A stretch of 64,000 nt of DNA, from NCBI GenBank assembly GCA_003170295.1, contig PNAJ01000077.1, positions 18,817 to 82,816 of the forward strand. The letters run 5' to 3'. Numbering within the stretch: the stretch's first letter is position 1; each line of letters opens with the position of its first letter. The translations under genes were made by a program, and so were the position numbers. The stretch is from Bryobacterales bacterium (GTDB taxonomy: Bacteria > Acidobacteriota > Terriglobia > Bryobacterales > Bryobacteraceae). The notes beneath the pieces are model-generated. The model was given only the letters and a program-made list of their open reading frames with translations, ran no database searches and was not told the DNA's origin. This document shows, piece after piece, positions 1-9,281 of this stretch.

Positions 1-2
1 CC

Positions 3-662
3 ACCGGACTTGCTAAATCCTACCGCTCAGGCGACTCCGAACTCGTCATTTTTTCCGATCTCAATATCGACGTGGCGCGCGGCGAACGGCTGGCGCTCGT
101 CGGCGAGTCGGGCGCCGGAAAGAGCACTCTGCTCCACTTGCTGGGCGGTCTGGACACGCCGTCTGAGGGTGCGATATACTTCGGTCATAAAGATATCTGC
201 AAGCTCCCTCAAAATGAGCTGGCCGACTTTAGGAACCGGGAGTTGGGTTTTGTCTGGCAGATTCATACATTACTCGCCGAATTCACGGCTCTTGAGAACG
301 TGATGATGCCGCTGCTCATCCGCGGGCAATCACGGGATCAGGCGGAGCCCGTTTCGCTTGCGAGGCTGGATGAAGTGGGTCTCAGGAATCGCGCCACCCA
401 TCGCGCCGGAGAGCTATCGGGCGGGGAACAACAACGAGTGGTTCTGGCCCGCGCCCTGGTCGGAGATCCGAAGGTCCTGCTGGCCGACGAGCCCACCGGC
501 AGCCTCGATTACCGGACCGGCGAGATGATCATGGAGCTGATTGAGGATCTTCATCGCTCCCGCAATCTTACGTCGATTCATGTGACGCACAATTTGAATT
601 TCGCTCGCCGCGCCGACCGCGTGCTCGCGCTGGAGCGCGGGCAATTATCGGAGTCGGCTTAG
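3..662 (+). CDS. ABC transporter ATP-binding protein, LolD-like (5' end outside window)
   Basis: The reading frame is open from the left edge of the window, so only a few N-terminal residues are missing. It is the ATPase subunit of a LolCDE/MacB-type exporter, which hydrolyses ATP in the cytoplasm to drive lipoprotein or substrate release by a partner permease. Visible motifs are Walker A (GESGAGKS), a Q-loop in FVWQIHTLL, the signature LSGGEQQR, Walker B followed by DEPTGSLD, and an H-loop in VTHN. The layout and the AEFTALENV segment fit LolD/FtsE-class ATPases. The permease should lie upstream, outside the window. clpC follows after 10 bp. The family is clear; LolD rather than MacB-type is inference. 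Confidence 0.85.
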   Translation, partial: TGLAKSYRSGDSELVIFSDLNIDVARGERLALVGESGAGKSTLLHLLGGLDTPSEGAIYFGHKDICKLPQNELADFRNRELGFVWQIHTLLAEFTALENVMMPLLIRGQSRDQAEPVSLARLDEVGLRNRATHRAGELSGGEQQRVVLARALVGDPKVLLADEPTGSLDYRTGEMIMELIEDLHRSRNLTSIHVTHNLNFARRADRVLALERGQLSESA

Positions 663-672
663 GACAGGAATT

Positions 673-3162
673 ATGTTTGAACGTTATACCGAAAAGGCCC
701 GCCGCGTAATCTTCTTCGCCCGCTACGAAGCGAGCCAGTTCGGCAGTCCCTGCATCGAGACCGAACATCTGTTGCTCGGGTTGCTGCGGGAGGATAAAGC
801 GCTTGCCAATCGCTTCCTCCGTTCCTCGGCGTCCGTCGAATCGATCCGCAAGCAAATCGAGGCGCATACCACACTGCGCGAGAAAGTGTCCACTTCCGTC
901 GACCTTCCTTTGAGCCATGAGTGCAAGCGCGTGCTTGCCTACGGCGCGGAGGAGGCCGAACGGCTCAATCACAAACACATCGGCACCGAGCATCTTCTTT
1001 TAGGCCTTTTGCGCGAAGAAAAATGTTTCGCCGCCGACATTCTGCATGAACGCGGGCTGCGCCTTTCACAGGTCCGCGAGGAGATTGCTCGTTCGAGCTC
1101 TGAAAAAATGTCCTCCAATCGACCCAAGGAAAGTTCCCTGCTCAGCGAGTTCAGCCGCGATCTGACGCAAGCCGCGATGGACGGCTTGCTCGATCCGCTC
1201 ATCGGCCGCGATTACGAACTCGAACGTGTGGTGCAGATTCTCTGCCGGCGTACGAAGAATAACCCCGTCCTGATCGGCGAACCCGGCGTCGGCAAAACCG
1301 CCATCGTCGAAGGACTCGCCCAGCGCATTGCCGATGGCGACGTCCCCAGCTTCCTCGCCGATAAGCGCATCCTCGCGCTCGATCTGTCGCTGATCGTCGC
1401 CGGCACGAAATATCGCGGCCAGTTTGAAGAGCGCCTGAAGACCATCATGAAGGAGTTGATGGAAAACCAGAACGCCATCATCTTCATTGACGAGCTGCAC
1501 ACACTCGTCGGTGCGGGATCAGCCGAGGGCTCGCTCGATGCGGCCAATATTTTGAAGCCCGCTCTCTCGCGCGGCGAAATCCAGTGCATTGGCGCGACCA
1601 CTCCTTCGGAATATCGCAAGTCCATCGAAAAGGATCGTTCGCTCGAACGCCGCTTCCAGGCCGTAAAAGTTCCTCCGCCCAACGAAGCCGACGCCATCCG
1701 CATTCTGTTCGGAATCAAAGAGCGTTACGAAAAATTCCACGCCGTCTCCTATACCGACGAGTCCATCGAAAACGCCGTCTACACCTCGACCCGCTTCATC
1801 CCCGACCGTTTTTTGCCAGACAAGGCCATCGATTTGATCGACGAAGCGGGCGCGCGCGTGAAACTTCGCCAGACCACGCTACCCGGTGAAGTCGCCGATA
1901 TTCAGAAGCGCATCAAATTCATCGTCCACCGCATGGAGAACGCGATCGCCAATCACGAGTTCGAAAAAGCGCGTTTCTACTCCGATGAAGAACGCAAGGA
2001 GCGCGAAAATCTCCGCCAGCTCCGCGAAAAGTACAACCTCGACGACACGTCCACCGGCATTGTCACTAAAGACGATATTGAGGACGTGGTCGCCCGCTGG
2101 ACCGGCGTCCCGATGACCGCGATTCGCGAAGAGGAAGTCGCCAAGCTCCTGCGCATTGAAGGCGAGCTGCACCGCCGCATCATCAGTCAGGAAAAAGCCA
2201 TCTCCGCTCTATCTCGCGCCATACGTCGTTCGCGCGCGGGCTTGAAATCTCCCAAACGTCCCGCCGGATCGTTCCTGTTCCTGGGCCCCACGGGCGTCGG
2301 CAAGACCGAAGTCGCGCGCGCCCTTGCCGAATTTCTGTTCGGCAGCGAAAAAGCGCTCATCCGCTTCGATATGTCGGAGTTCATGGAAAAGCACTCCGTC
2401 TCGAAGCTGATCGGCTCGCCTCCCGGCTACGTCGGATATGAGGAAGGCGGCCAGCTCACGGAGCGCGTGAAGCGCGCGCCCTATTCCATCATCCTGCTCG
2501 ACGAAATCGAGAAGGCCCACCCGGATATTTACAACATCCTGTTACAGGTCTTCGAAGACGGTCAATTGACCGACGGTCTCGGCAATACCGTCGATTTCAA
2601 AAACACCATCATCATCATGACCTCGAACCTCGGTGCGAGGTTCCTGGAAAAGCGCAGTCAAATAGGCTTCAGCGCTCCTGGCTCCGGCATGCCGGCGAAG
2701 GTCGAGGATCAGGTAATGGGTGAGGTCAAGAAGGCCTTCAACCCCGAATTCCTGAATCGTCTCGACGAGATTATTCTGTTCACCTCGCTCTCCGACGACG
2801 ACCTGCTGAAGATCATGCACTTGCTCGCCGACCAGATCAACGTCAACCTGGTCGCCAAGCAGATCAAGATTCGCCTCAACGACGACGCGGCGAAATACAT
2901 CCTGGAGAAAACCTGCACCGACCGCAGTTACGGAGCCCGTCCGTTGCGCCGCGCCTTGCAGAAATATATCGAGGACCCGTTGAGCGAAGCTCTCATTCAG
3001 GGCACGCTCCCGCGTCCCTCCGAGCTCGAAATATACCTGGGCGACGGCGGCATCTACTGCCGTCAGCTCGTGCCCGTCGAGCAGCCCGTAGGCGTCTCCG
3101 GCGACCCGTCGGCCCCGGAGGAAACTCCAGCCCCGGTGACTCCGCTCTTCATGTTCGAGTAA
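673..3162 (+). CDS. clpC: ATP-dependent Clp protease ATP-binding subunit ClpC
   Basis: An 829-residue Hsp100 unfoldase that feeds proteins to ClpP. Two Clp_N repeats fill about residues 1-145. The first AAA+ domain has Walker A GEPGVGKT near residue 202, and the second has GPTGVGKT near 537. A UVR-type helical segment between them ([12 protein letters not shown], about 425-440) marks it as ClpC rather than ClpA or ClpB. The C-terminus carries a D2-small domain and then a Pro/Glu-rich tail of about 35 residues with no recognised motif. The start is supported by an AGGA motif 8 nt upstream of the ATG. It lies 10 bp after the ABC ATPase, so co-transcription is possible. Confidence 0.95.
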   Translation: MFERYTEKARRVIFFARYEASQFGSPCIETEHLLLGLLREDKALANRFLRSSASVESIRKQIEAHTTLREKVSTSVDLPLSHECKRVLAYGAEEAERLNHKHIGTEHLLLGLLREEKCFAADILHERGLRLSQVREEIARSSSEKMSSNRPKESSLLSEFSRDLTQAAMDGLLDPLIGRDYELERVVQILCRRTKNNPVLIGEPGVGKTAIVEGLAQRIADGDVPSFLADKRILALDLSLIVAGTKYRGQFEERLKTIMKELMENQNAIIFIDELHTLVGAGSAEGSLDAANILKPALSRGEIQCIGATTPSEYRKSIEKDRSLERRFQAVKVPPPNEADAIRILFGIKERYEKFHAVSYTDESIENAVYTSTRFIPDRFLPDKAIDLIDEAGARVKLRQTTLPGEVADIQKRIKFIVHRMENAIANHEFEKARFYSDEERKERENLRQLREKYNLDDTSTGIVTKDDIEDVVARWTGVPMTAIREEEVAKLLRIEGELHRRIISQEKAISALSRAIRRSRAGLKSPKRPAGSFLFLGPTGVGKTEVARALAEFLFGSEKALIRFDMSEFMEKHSVSKLIGSPPGYVGYEEGGQLTERVKRAPYSIILLDEIEKAHPDIYNILLQVFEDGQLTDGLGNTVDFKNTIIIMTSNLGARFLEKRSQIGFSAPGSGMPAKVEDQVMGEVKKAFNPEFLNRLDEIILFTSLSDDDLLKIMHLLADQINVNLVAKQIKIRLNDDAAKYILEKTCTDRSYGARPLRRALQKYIEDPLSEALIQGTLPRPSELEIYLGDGGIYCRQLVPVEQPVGVSGDPSAPEETPAPVTPLFMFE

Positions 3163-3166
3163 AGAA

Positions 3167-3295
3167 CACAGACTAAAAGTCTGTGCCACCCAGTTACACA
3201 TTGGTGGCACAGGCTTCAGCCTGTGAAATCCATTCTCTGGACCAATTGTGGTGCCGCCAATACTGGCGGCAGCCGCCGTTTTAGGCGGCTCTTCT
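3167..3295. repeat. Intergenic repeat cluster: two small hairpins and one family A repeat
   Basis: After clpC there are two palindromes, CACAGACT-aaa-AGTCTGTG (3167-3185) and GGCACAGGCT-tc-AGCCTGTG (3206-3225). They sit inside an inverted GTGCCACC/GGTGGCAC pair. A copy of the roughly 48-bp family A repeat follows at 3249-3295: a GCCGCCAA core, then GGCGGCAGCCGCC and AGGCGGCTCTTCT. The first hairpin may also end clpC transcription, although no T-run follows. The repeat runs right up to the stop codon of the leftward gene at 3294. Confidence 0.7.
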
Positions 3296-3677
3296 ACAGC
3301 GGACGACTGGCCGCCCGACAGTAATTCTCAACAAACCGCCGAGCCTGTACCCCCAGCACTCCCTTGAGCGCCTCGACAAATTCCCCGGTCGACTCCCGGT
3401 ATTCCAGCAACCCGTGCTCCATCGGCGCGTGATCTTTCTCCAGAATCCACACGACCCGTACCACTCCCTCCGCACTCCCGGCCACGGAAAATCGAACCGC
3501 ATCGGCCGCCGACTCATCGGGGAAATCCGCGCACAATCCCCGCGCATATCCGAAATTGCAAAGCTTCGGCTCTCCCACTCCGTGCCGCTCGCACTCGCCA
3601 TGAAACATCCCGCCCAGCGGTGCGCGGCCCTGCGAAGACTCCATCGGGCGAATCGGCCTAAAAAATGGACAAGCCAC
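3294..3677 (-). CDS. Conserved small protein of unknown function
   Basis: A 127-residue protein starting MACPFFRPIRPMES, with Cys residues at about 3, 28, 40 and 47 that could bind metal. I do not recognise a named family. The GTG start at 3677 has no Shine-Dalgarno. On this strand a TAGGAT hexamer ends 7 nt upstream, which fits a leaderless mRNA. The next gene starts divergently 19 bp away. Longer upstream starts in this frame would run deep into that TPR gene and are unlikely. Function unknown. Confidence 0.65.
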   Translation of the reverse strand: MACPFFRPIRPMESSQGRAPLGGMFHGECERHGVGEPKLCNFGYARGLCADFPDESAADAVRFSVAGSAEGVVRVVWILEKDHAPMEHGLLEYRESTGEFVEALKGVLGVQARRFVENYCRAASRPL

Positions 3678-3683
3678 GACGTG

Positions 3684-3690
3684 TATCCTA
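3684..3690. promoter_or_regulatory. Candidate bidirectional -10 box shared by two divergent leaderless genes
   Basis: The heptamer TATCCTA reads TATCCT on the plus strand, 6 nt before the TTG at 3696. It reads TAGGAT on the minus strand, 7 nt before the GTG at 3677. Neither start has a Shine-Dalgarno. A -10 box 5-7 nt from the start codon is the known signature of leaderless transcription, and overlapping -10 boxes are known in bidirectional promoters. No good -35 is visible on either strand, so this is inference. Confidence 0.4.
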
Positions 3691-3695
3691 ACAGT

Positions 3696-4004
3696 TTGGA
3701 ACCCACCAGAATCGAAATCCTCGAACAGCTCCTCGAGCAGAATCCCGCGAGCAGCTTCGCCCGCTACGGACTCGCCATGGAGTACGTCAAGTCGGGCGAC
3801 CTCGATCGTGCCGTCGCCGCCTTCGAAGCCGTCACCCAAACCGATCCCAATTACTCCGCCGCCTATTTCCACGGCGGGCAGACGCTCGAAAAGCTGGGCA
3901 AGCTTGACGAAGCTCGCGATTTCTACCGCCGCGGCATCGCCGTCACTCGCGATCCCCACGCCCGCAGCGAACTGGAAGCGGCGCTCGATATACTGGGTGA
4001 ATAG
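3696..4004 (+). CDS. Small TPR protein
   Basis: A 102-residue protein of helical tetratricopeptide repeats (SFARYGLAMEYVKSGD, then AAYFHGGQTLEKLGK) and no signal peptide. It is probably a cytoplasmic scaffold. The TTG start at 3696 gives MEPTRIEILEQ and places TATCCT 6 nt upstream; an in-frame GTG at 3681 is the alternative. Its TAG stop overlaps the GTG of the next gene by one base (TAGTG), which suggests translational coupling to the exported TPR protein. Partner and function are unknown. Confidence 0.7.
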   Translation: MEPTRIEILEQLLEQNPASSFARYGLAMEYVKSGDLDRAVAAFEAVTQTDPNYSAAYFHGGQTLEKLGKLDEARDFYRRGIAVTRDPHARSELEAALDILGE

Positions 4005-5479
4005 TGCGTCTCGCAGCTCTTCTATTGAACCTTGCCCTCCTTGCCCTCCCCGCTCTTGCCCAGACGCCTAAGCCGGAGAACCAGCTCGATGGCAACGAGA
4101 CTCTCTTCACGGTCCTCGCCGCTATCAATGCTGCGGGCTACGACGCCGAAATCGATTCGCCCTCGAATAACCCTGTGCGCAAGGCCATCCGCGATCATCT
4201 GGCCGCGCAAAAACTCAATAGCGTTTTTGAGCTGAAACGCTTCGTCAGGGATCACAAGCTGGCGGATCCGTCCGCGGACCTCAGCCAGTACATTTCCTTC
4301 GCGCTCTCCGTCGATAGCCCGCCTTTATTCACGCCGCGCTATCTCAACAACCTGATGCCGCCCGACGCCGCGCAACTCGAAGGATTCACGCCGCTCCTGA
4401 CCGCCTTCTATCGCGAGGCCCATATCGAGGATCTCTGGAAGCGCGTCCAGCCGGAGTTTGACAAGGTCATCGAGCAGTACCATCAGCCCGTCAGCCGCGC
4501 CGTGCTTCTCGCCAACGCGTACGCGCGCAATCCCACCAGCGGATTCCTCGGCCGCCGTTTTCAGATTTACGTCGATTTGCTCGGCGCCCCGAACCAGGTG
4601 CAGACACGCAGTTACGTGGACGATTACTTCGTCGTCGTCACACCGTCGGCCGAGCCTCGCACCATGGACATTCGCCACGCGTATCTGCATTATTTGATCG
4701 ATCCCCTGGGTCTCAAATACGCGAAGCAGTTGCTGACGAAAGCCCCTCTAGGCGATTACGCGCTCGCCGCGCCCCTGCTTGCCGACCATTTCAAAAAGGA
4801 TTTCGTTCTCCTCGCAACTGAGTGTTTTATCAAAGCCGTCGAATCCCGCATCGACAAGAAGCCGGAGTTGGCGCTCCAAGCCGCGAAGGAAGGATTCGTC
4901 CTCACCCCCGGCTTTGCCGAGATCCTCGCCAACGATTATGAGAAGCAGCAGGTCGTTCTGCGGCTCCATTTTCCCGATATGGTGGAGGAACTCAGTTTCC
5001 GCACCGAGGAAAAGAGGTTCGAGAATTTCCAGTTCGCCAATGAAATCGCCGGCCGCACGGTTCATGTGACCTCCGAAAAGCCGGCGGTGCTCTCAGGCGT
5101 CGGATTAACGCTCGATAAGGCCGAAACAAGCTACACAAATCGCGATTTAAAGCACGCTAAGGAGCTTTATCTGCGAGTCCTGACCGAAACTTCGGTGAAA
5201 CCCCTGCACGCGAAGGCGTATTATGGTTTGGCGCGCATCGCCGTGCTGGAACATGAGCCGGAGGTAGGCGACCGTTTGTTCCGCAAAGTGCTCGAACTGG
5301 AGCCCGACGCCTACACCAAGTCGTGGAGTCTTTTGTACATCGCCCGGTTGGCCGATTCCCAGGGTGACCGCGAACAGGCGCAGGAGCATTACAAAGCTGC
5401 CTTGGCAGTGGAAGGCGCGCCGGAGTCGGTCCGCAAGGCCGCCGAAAAAGGTTTGAAGGAAGCGTTCGACAAAAAATAA
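4004..5479 (+). CDS. Exported TPR-containing protein of unknown function
   Basis: A 491-residue protein with a signal peptide (MRLAALLLNLALLALPALA, then QTPKP), so it is exported. The C-terminal third (about 365-490) has TPR-like helices such as AKAYYGLARIAVLEHEPEVGD. The middle part is alpha-helical and contains RHAYLHYLIDPLG near residue 225. That resembles the HxxxH spacing of some metallohydrolases, but no second motif was found to support a peptidase call. The GTG start overlaps the stop of the small TPR gene. The next exported TPR protein follows after 17 bp. Probably part of one operon (3696-6228). Confidence 0.75.
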   Translation: MRLAALLLNLALLALPALAQTPKPENQLDGNETLFTVLAAINAAGYDAEIDSPSNNPVRKAIRDHLAAQKLNSVFELKRFVRDHKLADPSADLSQYISFALSVDSPPLFTPRYLNNLMPPDAAQLEGFTPLLTAFYREAHIEDLWKRVQPEFDKVIEQYHQPVSRAVLLANAYARNPTSGFLGRRFQIYVDLLGAPNQVQTRSYVDDYFVVVTPSAEPRTMDIRHAYLHYLIDPLGLKYAKQLLTKAPLGDYALAAPLLADHFKKDFVLLATECFIKAVESRIDKKPELALQAAKEGFVLTPGFAEILANDYEKQQVVLRLHFPDMVEELSFRTEEKRFENFQFANEIAGRTVHVTSEKPAVLSGVGLTLDKAETSYTNRDLKHAKELYLRVLTETSVKPLHAKAYYGLARIAVLEHEPEVGDRLFRKVLELEPDAYTKSWSLLYIARLADSQGDREQAQEHYKAALAVEGAPESVRKAAEKGLKEAFDKK

Positions 5480-5496
5480 AATTGAGGAGTGACGGA

Positions 5497-6228
5497 ATGA
5501 GGACGAAAATGCTGGCTGCCTTCCTGGCAGTGGCGGCGCTGGCGACGGCGCAAAAACCGAAAACGAAGGCGGAAGCCGAAGCGCTCATGGCGATCCAGAG
5601 CGAGCCGGATGGCTCGGCGAAAATCGCGAAAGTGGACGAGTTTGTCAAGAAGTACGCCGACACCGAGTTCAAGTCGTGGGCCTACACGCAGGCCGCCGAT
5701 GCAGCCGAGCGCAAAGGCGACGGCATCAAGGTGCTCATTTATGCGGAACTCGCGCTCGAAACCGACCCCAAGGCCGTCCACCCCATGTTGATGGCTGCCG
5801 GCGAACTGGCCCGCAGCACTCGTGAAAACGACCTCGACAAGGAAGAAAAACTCACCAAAGCAGATAAATATTCCCGCCAAGCCATGGAACTCGCCCCCAC
5901 CGTGGTCAAGCCGAACCCCGCGATTACCGACGCCCAGTGGGACGAGGTCAAGAAGGAATTCGTGGCCGACGCCCATCGCGATCTCGGTATGATCGCCGCC
6001 GTCAGGAAGAAGTACGATATCGCGATCGCCGAATTGAAGCTGGCCGTGGAGATTCCGGCGGAGCCCGATCCCGCAACTTACATCCGCCTTGCCGCCGCCT
6101 ATAACGACGCCAACAAGCCCGACGACGCGCTCGCCGTGCTGGCCAAAATTCCCCCCAGCCCAGCCTTGAAGCCGTTCGTCGATAAGGAGCAAAAGCGCGC
6201 CGTAGCCCTAAAGGAGGCCAAAAAATAA
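5497..6228 (+). CDS. Exported TPR-repeat protein
   Basis: A 243-residue protein with signal peptide MRTKMLAAFLAVAALATAQ and repeated helix pairs from residue 30 onward, including a clear TPR at RDLGMIAAVRKKYDIAIAEL. I chose the ATG at 5497 because a GAGGAG motif sits 7 nt upstream; a TTG at 5482 would put extra charged residues before the signal peptide. It is the third TPR gene in a row and lies six bases before rnc. The repeated TPR architecture suggests an envelope-associated assembly or scaffolding role, but no specific function can be read. Confidence 0.75.
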   Translation: MRTKMLAAFLAVAALATAQKPKTKAEAEALMAIQSEPDGSAKIAKVDEFVKKYADTEFKSWAYTQAADAAERKGDGIKVLIYAELALETDPKAVHPMLMAAGELARSTRENDLDKEEKLTKADKYSRQAMELAPTVVKPNPAITDAQWDEVKKEFVADAHRDLGMIAAVRKKYDIAIAELKLAVEIPAEPDPATYIRLAAAYNDANKPDDALAVLAKIPPSPALKPFVDKEQKRAVALKEAKK

Positions 6229-6234
6229 CAATTC

Positions 6235-6987
6235 TTGACGAAACGCTCCACTCGTTCGGCGACACTAAAGATAGTGGGTGCCGATCTCACACTTCTCGAA
6301 AAAGCGCTAGGACACACCTTTCGGGATAAGGGGCTGCTGGAGCGCGCCCTGACGCATAAGTCTAAAGCCTACGAGAAGTCCGCCGAGGGCGAGCCCGCAA
6401 CCGATAACGAACAACTCGAGTTCCTGGGCGACGCAATCCTGGGCTTCGTCGTGAGCGATTGCTTGGTGCGCCGCTACGCCTCGTCGCCTGAAGGCCGCCT
6501 CTCCAAGCTCAAAGCTCTCTTGGTGTGCGCCGCCCGGCTCTACGAAGTCGCGCAGGATCTGAAGTTAGGCGAGTATCTCCTGCTCGGCCGCGGGGAAGAA
6601 ATGACCGGCGGGCGCGAAAAAAAAGCGCTGCTGTCCGACGCCGTGGAAGCCTTGATCGCGGCCCTCTACCTGGACGCCGATCTCGATACAGCCCGCGCCT
6701 TCATCGAATCCCATGTGGTGGGCTCCTTTCAGCCTCCCGACGGCGAGATCGACGACGCCGTCGCCGATCATAAGAGCGCGCTGCTGGAGATGGCCCAGGC
6801 CCTTAAACTACCTCCTCCGCGCTGGGTGACCGTCAACGAGGATGGCCCCGAACACTCCAAAACCTTCACGGTCGAGGTCCGGCTGGGTAAGGAGTGGGTC
6901 AGCCAGGCGCAAGGCATGTCAAAAAAGAGCGCCGGACAAAAAGCCGCCCAGCAAATCCTCCAGCAGCTCACCGAGTGGGGCCGATAG
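6235..6987 (+). CDS. rnc: Ribonuclease III
   Basis: A 250-residue double-strand-specific endoribonuclease that matures rRNA and processes structured mRNAs. The RNase III signature DNEQLEFLGDAIL is near residue 62, the second catalytic acidic cluster is in LLSDAVEALIAALYLD (about 139-154), and a C-terminal dsRNA-binding domain (about 178-247) ends in KKSAGQKAAQQIL. The TTG at 6235 follows AAGGAGG by about 14 nt. A GTG at 6274 (MGADLTLLEKAL) is a plausible alternative start closer to the usual family N-terminus. Confidence 0.93.
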   Translation: MTKRSTRSATLKIVGADLTLLEKALGHTFRDKGLLERALTHKSKAYEKSAEGEPATDNEQLEFLGDAILGFVVSDCLVRRYASSPEGRLSKLKALLVCAARLYEVAQDLKLGEYLLLGRGEEMTGGREKKALLSDAVEALIAALYLDADLDTARAFIESHVVGSFQPPDGEIDDAVADHKSALLEMAQALKLPPPRWVTVNEDGPEHSKTFTVEVRLGKEWVSQAQGMSKKSAGQKAAQQILQQLTEWGR

Positions 6988-7021
6988 TTGGTAGAATACT
7001 CCCCACGTAAATCGTTTCCTA

Positions 7022-7049
7022 TTGACGTTCCTGGTGTTTCAGCCATAAT
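7022..7049 (+). promoter_or_regulatory. Sigma-70-like promoter for the gene at 7122
   Basis: A near-consensus -35 TTGACG (7022-7027) and -10 CATAAT (7044-7049) are separated by 16 bp. They lie about 75 bp before the ATG at 7122. Transcription would begin near 7056 and leave a leader of about 65 nt. Confidence 0.5.
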
Positions 7050-7121
7050 ACGAAGTACGCATCCTCCCGATATCTAAATTGGCGGGAGAGGCGGTTCACT
7101 GACGTCCCGGATAGGAAGCCA

Positions 7122-8354
7122 ATGGTCTCTTGGGCTCGTTTGGCATTATTTCCGTTTGCAGCGGCCGTGCTATCGGTCCCCTTGGCGGCTCAGTCGCAGC
7201 TCGCCGCGACCGGCGGCGGCGGGCTTAACCTGATGAACACGGACCTCGCGGTCCTCGAAGCCGGGGACGTCCGCAAGGATCTCCCATGCACCGTGACCCC
7301 CGTCAAACCTGTCCTGGGCTTCGACCTCCGCTTTCATGCCGGTTATGAGGTCACCGTCCCGCTGAAAGACCTTGCCGGAACCGAAAACAAGCTCACCATC
7401 CTGTTCCGCGTGCGGCCCGAAAATCACAAGGACGAACCGGTCTACTTCGTCCAGCACATCCACGTCCCCTCTATTGAGGACGACGCCAAGGGGGATGCCA
7501 CCCTCGGCGGCATGTTCGACGTCGGCGAAGGTAACTATCATGTCGATTGGCTGGTGCGGGACCGCGCCGAGCGCGTCTGCTCCTATTACTGGGACCCCGA
7601 GGCGCTGCTGCCGCCCAAGGACAAGCAGATCGCCCTCGAGATGGCTCCCGGCGCCATCCGCCGCTCCCAAGACGAGCAGTTTAATGAGGATCCGCCCGTC
7701 GAACGCTCTCCCTCCACTGGCGCCCCCCTCAATATCAAGGTGCTCGTCAATTTCGCGCCCCAGAATTTCGACTCCCCCACGCTCCGGCCCATGGATACGG
7801 TAGCGCTCGTGTCAATTCTAAGGCGCATCTCCCGGGAACCCCAATTTGGCAAATTCTCCCTGATCGCGTTCAATATTCAGGAGCAGCGCGTGCTCTACCG
7901 CCAATCGAGCTCGGAGCGGATCGATTTTCCGGCCCTCGGCCAAGCCCTTCAATCCATGAAGCTCGGTACCGTCGATCTGAAGCGCCTGTCCCAAAAGCAT
8001 GGCGATACGGATTTCCTTACCGACCTGATTAAGAAGGAGATGGGCTCCGACGATCATCCCGACGCCCTGGTCTTCGCCGGTCCCAAAATCATGCTCGACG
8101 CGGCCGTTCCCCAGGAAACCCTCAATCCCCTCGCCATCGACGTCGATTATCCGGTGTTTTACATGAATTACACCCTCAACCCCCAAGCGGTGCCGTGGAA
8201 AGACTCCATAAGCCGCGCGGTCAAGGTTTTTCGGGGAACCGAATATACCATCAGCCGTCCAAGAGACTTGTGGTTCTCCGTGACGGAGATGGTCTCGCGT
8301 ATTGTAAAATCAAAGCACAGAAGCGCGATACCGCCGGTAGCGGCGAACGACTAG
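7122..8354 (+). CDS. Exported protein of unknown function
   Basis: A 410-residue protein with a signal peptide (LALFPFAAAVLSVPLAAQ) after a short N-terminus. AGGA precedes the ATG by about 7 nt. The middle (about 65-175) looks beta-rich, and the second half (about 200-370) resembles an alpha/beta domain with NIKVLVNFAP, DALVFAGPKI and YPVFYMNY strands. I do not recognise a family and see no catalytic motif. The exported methyltransferase follows after 11 bp with its own GGGGAG site, so the two are probably co-transcribed. Confidence 0.7.
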   Translation: MVSWARLALFPFAAAVLSVPLAAQSQLAATGGGGLNLMNTDLAVLEAGDVRKDLPCTVTPVKPVLGFDLRFHAGYEVTVPLKDLAGTENKLTILFRVRPENHKDEPVYFVQHIHVPSIEDDAKGDATLGGMFDVGEGNYHVDWLVRDRAERVCSYYWDPEALLPPKDKQIALEMAPGAIRRSQDEQFNEDPPVERSPSTGAPLNIKVLVNFAPQNFDSPTLRPMDTVALVSILRRISREPQFGKFSLIAFNIQEQRVLYRQSSSERIDFPALGQALQSMKLGTVDLKRLSQKHGDTDFLTDLIKKEMGSDDHPDALVFAGPKIMLDAAVPQETLNPLAIDVDYPVFYMNYTLNPQAVPWKDSISRAVKVFRGTEYTISRPRDLWFSVTEMVSRIVKSKHRSAIPPVAAND

Positions 8355-8365
8355 GGGAGTTGAAT

Positions 8366-8929
8366 ATGCGTTGGGGTAGTCTCATTTTTGCGTTGGCGTC
8401 TTTGTCTGCGATGGGGCCGGCAGTCGCCCAGGACACGCGTTACTCGAACAAGCTCGCGCCCTACGTCGGCACGCCCGTTCGTGTCATGGATCGCATGCTG
8501 GAGCTTGCCAATATCAAGCCCGGCGACACCGTCTTCGACCTCGGCTGCGGCGACGGCCGTATCGTCATCGCGGCAGCCCTCCGCTATCGGGCCAAGGCCA
8601 TCGGTGTCGAGATTTCGCCAAAACTCGCCTCTCAGGCGACCGCCGCTATCGACAAGGCGGGATTGAACGGCCGCGCCCGCATCATCCAGGGCGATCTTTT
8701 AGAAGCCGACCTCACCGGCGCCGACGTCGTGACCATGTATCTGGCCACCCAGTTGAACGCCCAGTTGCGCCCGCGCCTGGAAAAATATCTCCACGCCGGC
8801 GCCCGAGTCGTCTCGCACGACTACGCCGTCCCCGGCTGGAAGCCCACGAAGATCGAGCGTACCGAAGGCAAGCAGCCGCACGTAATTTACGTCTACGAAA
8901 TGCCTCCGGCAAAAGACCCCGGCGACTAG
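8366..8929 (+). CDS. Class I SAM-dependent methyltransferase with an N-terminal signal peptide
   Basis: 187 residues. Residues 1-24 look like a signal peptide (SLIFALASLSAMGPAVAQ). A compact Rossmann methyltransferase follows: motif I is DLGCGDGRIVIAAA near 54, the acidic motif II is VEIS, and VTMYLATQLN follows strand 4. The pattern DLGxGDGRIVI plus YL resembles the FAM173-like protein-lysine methyltransferase group, so a protein substrate is possible; that is inference. The ATG is preceded by GGGGAG at about 5 nt. A secreted SAM enzyme is odd because SAM is cytosolic; the hydrophobic segment may be a membrane anchor instead. Confidence 0.8.
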   Translation: MRWGSLIFALASLSAMGPAVAQDTRYSNKLAPYVGTPVRVMDRMLELANIKPGDTVFDLGCGDGRIVIAAALRYRAKAIGVEISPKLASQATAAIDKAGLNGRARIIQGDLLEADLTGADVVTMYLATQLNAQLRPRLEKYLHAGARVVSHDYAVPGWKPTKIERTEGKQPHVIYVYEMPPAKDPGD

Positions 8930-8930
8930 G

Positions 8931-9281
8931 CTACGATCTGGGTTTGATGTTCGTGACTTGTATTGACTCACCGCCGGCATCCAATTTCCCGGTGATCGTC
9001 ACCTTCCGCCCCGCGAATGCCTGCGCCTTCTTCTGATTATCCAGCTTATAGGCATGCCTGCCCGCCGCATCGTACAGCACAAACGTGCCGCCTTGCTTTA
9101 CGCACGCGATGGCGCAGTCCTTGGCGTTGGTAGCGTGTGCTCCCGCCATCATGTTGTCATGGGAGCCCATGTCGGCGCACTGGCTGTCCATGATCTCTCC
9201 GGTAAACGTCTTGTCGGCGGCTCGAGCAACGCCGAGTCCCGCGACGGCACAAAGTACAGCGATGAATAACGATTGTTTCAT
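8931..9281 (-). CDS. Exported DUF5818-like small protein
   Basis: A 116-residue protein with signal peptide MKQSLFIAVLCAVAGLGVARA. The mature part has TFTGEIMDSQCA, CAIACVKQGGTFVLYD and a KVTITGKLD strand, a pattern I associate with small exported OB-fold-like DUF5818 proteins common in Acidobacteria. Three Cys residues (one in DSQCA, two in CAIACV) could form a disulphide or bind metal. It converges with the methyltransferase gene, with one base between the two stop codons. Function unknown. Confidence 0.7.
   Translation of the reverse strand: MKQSLFIAVLCAVAGLGVARAADKTFTGEIMDSQCADMGSHDNMMAGAHATNAKDCAIACVKQGGTFVLYDAAGRHAYKLDNQKKAQAFAGRKVTITGKLDAGGESIQVTNIKPRS

Noticed and set aside
4670..4710. 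Zinc-peptidase call for the exported TPR protein from HAYLHYL
   Set aside because: HxxxH alone, without Glu and without a third ligand, is not sufficient.
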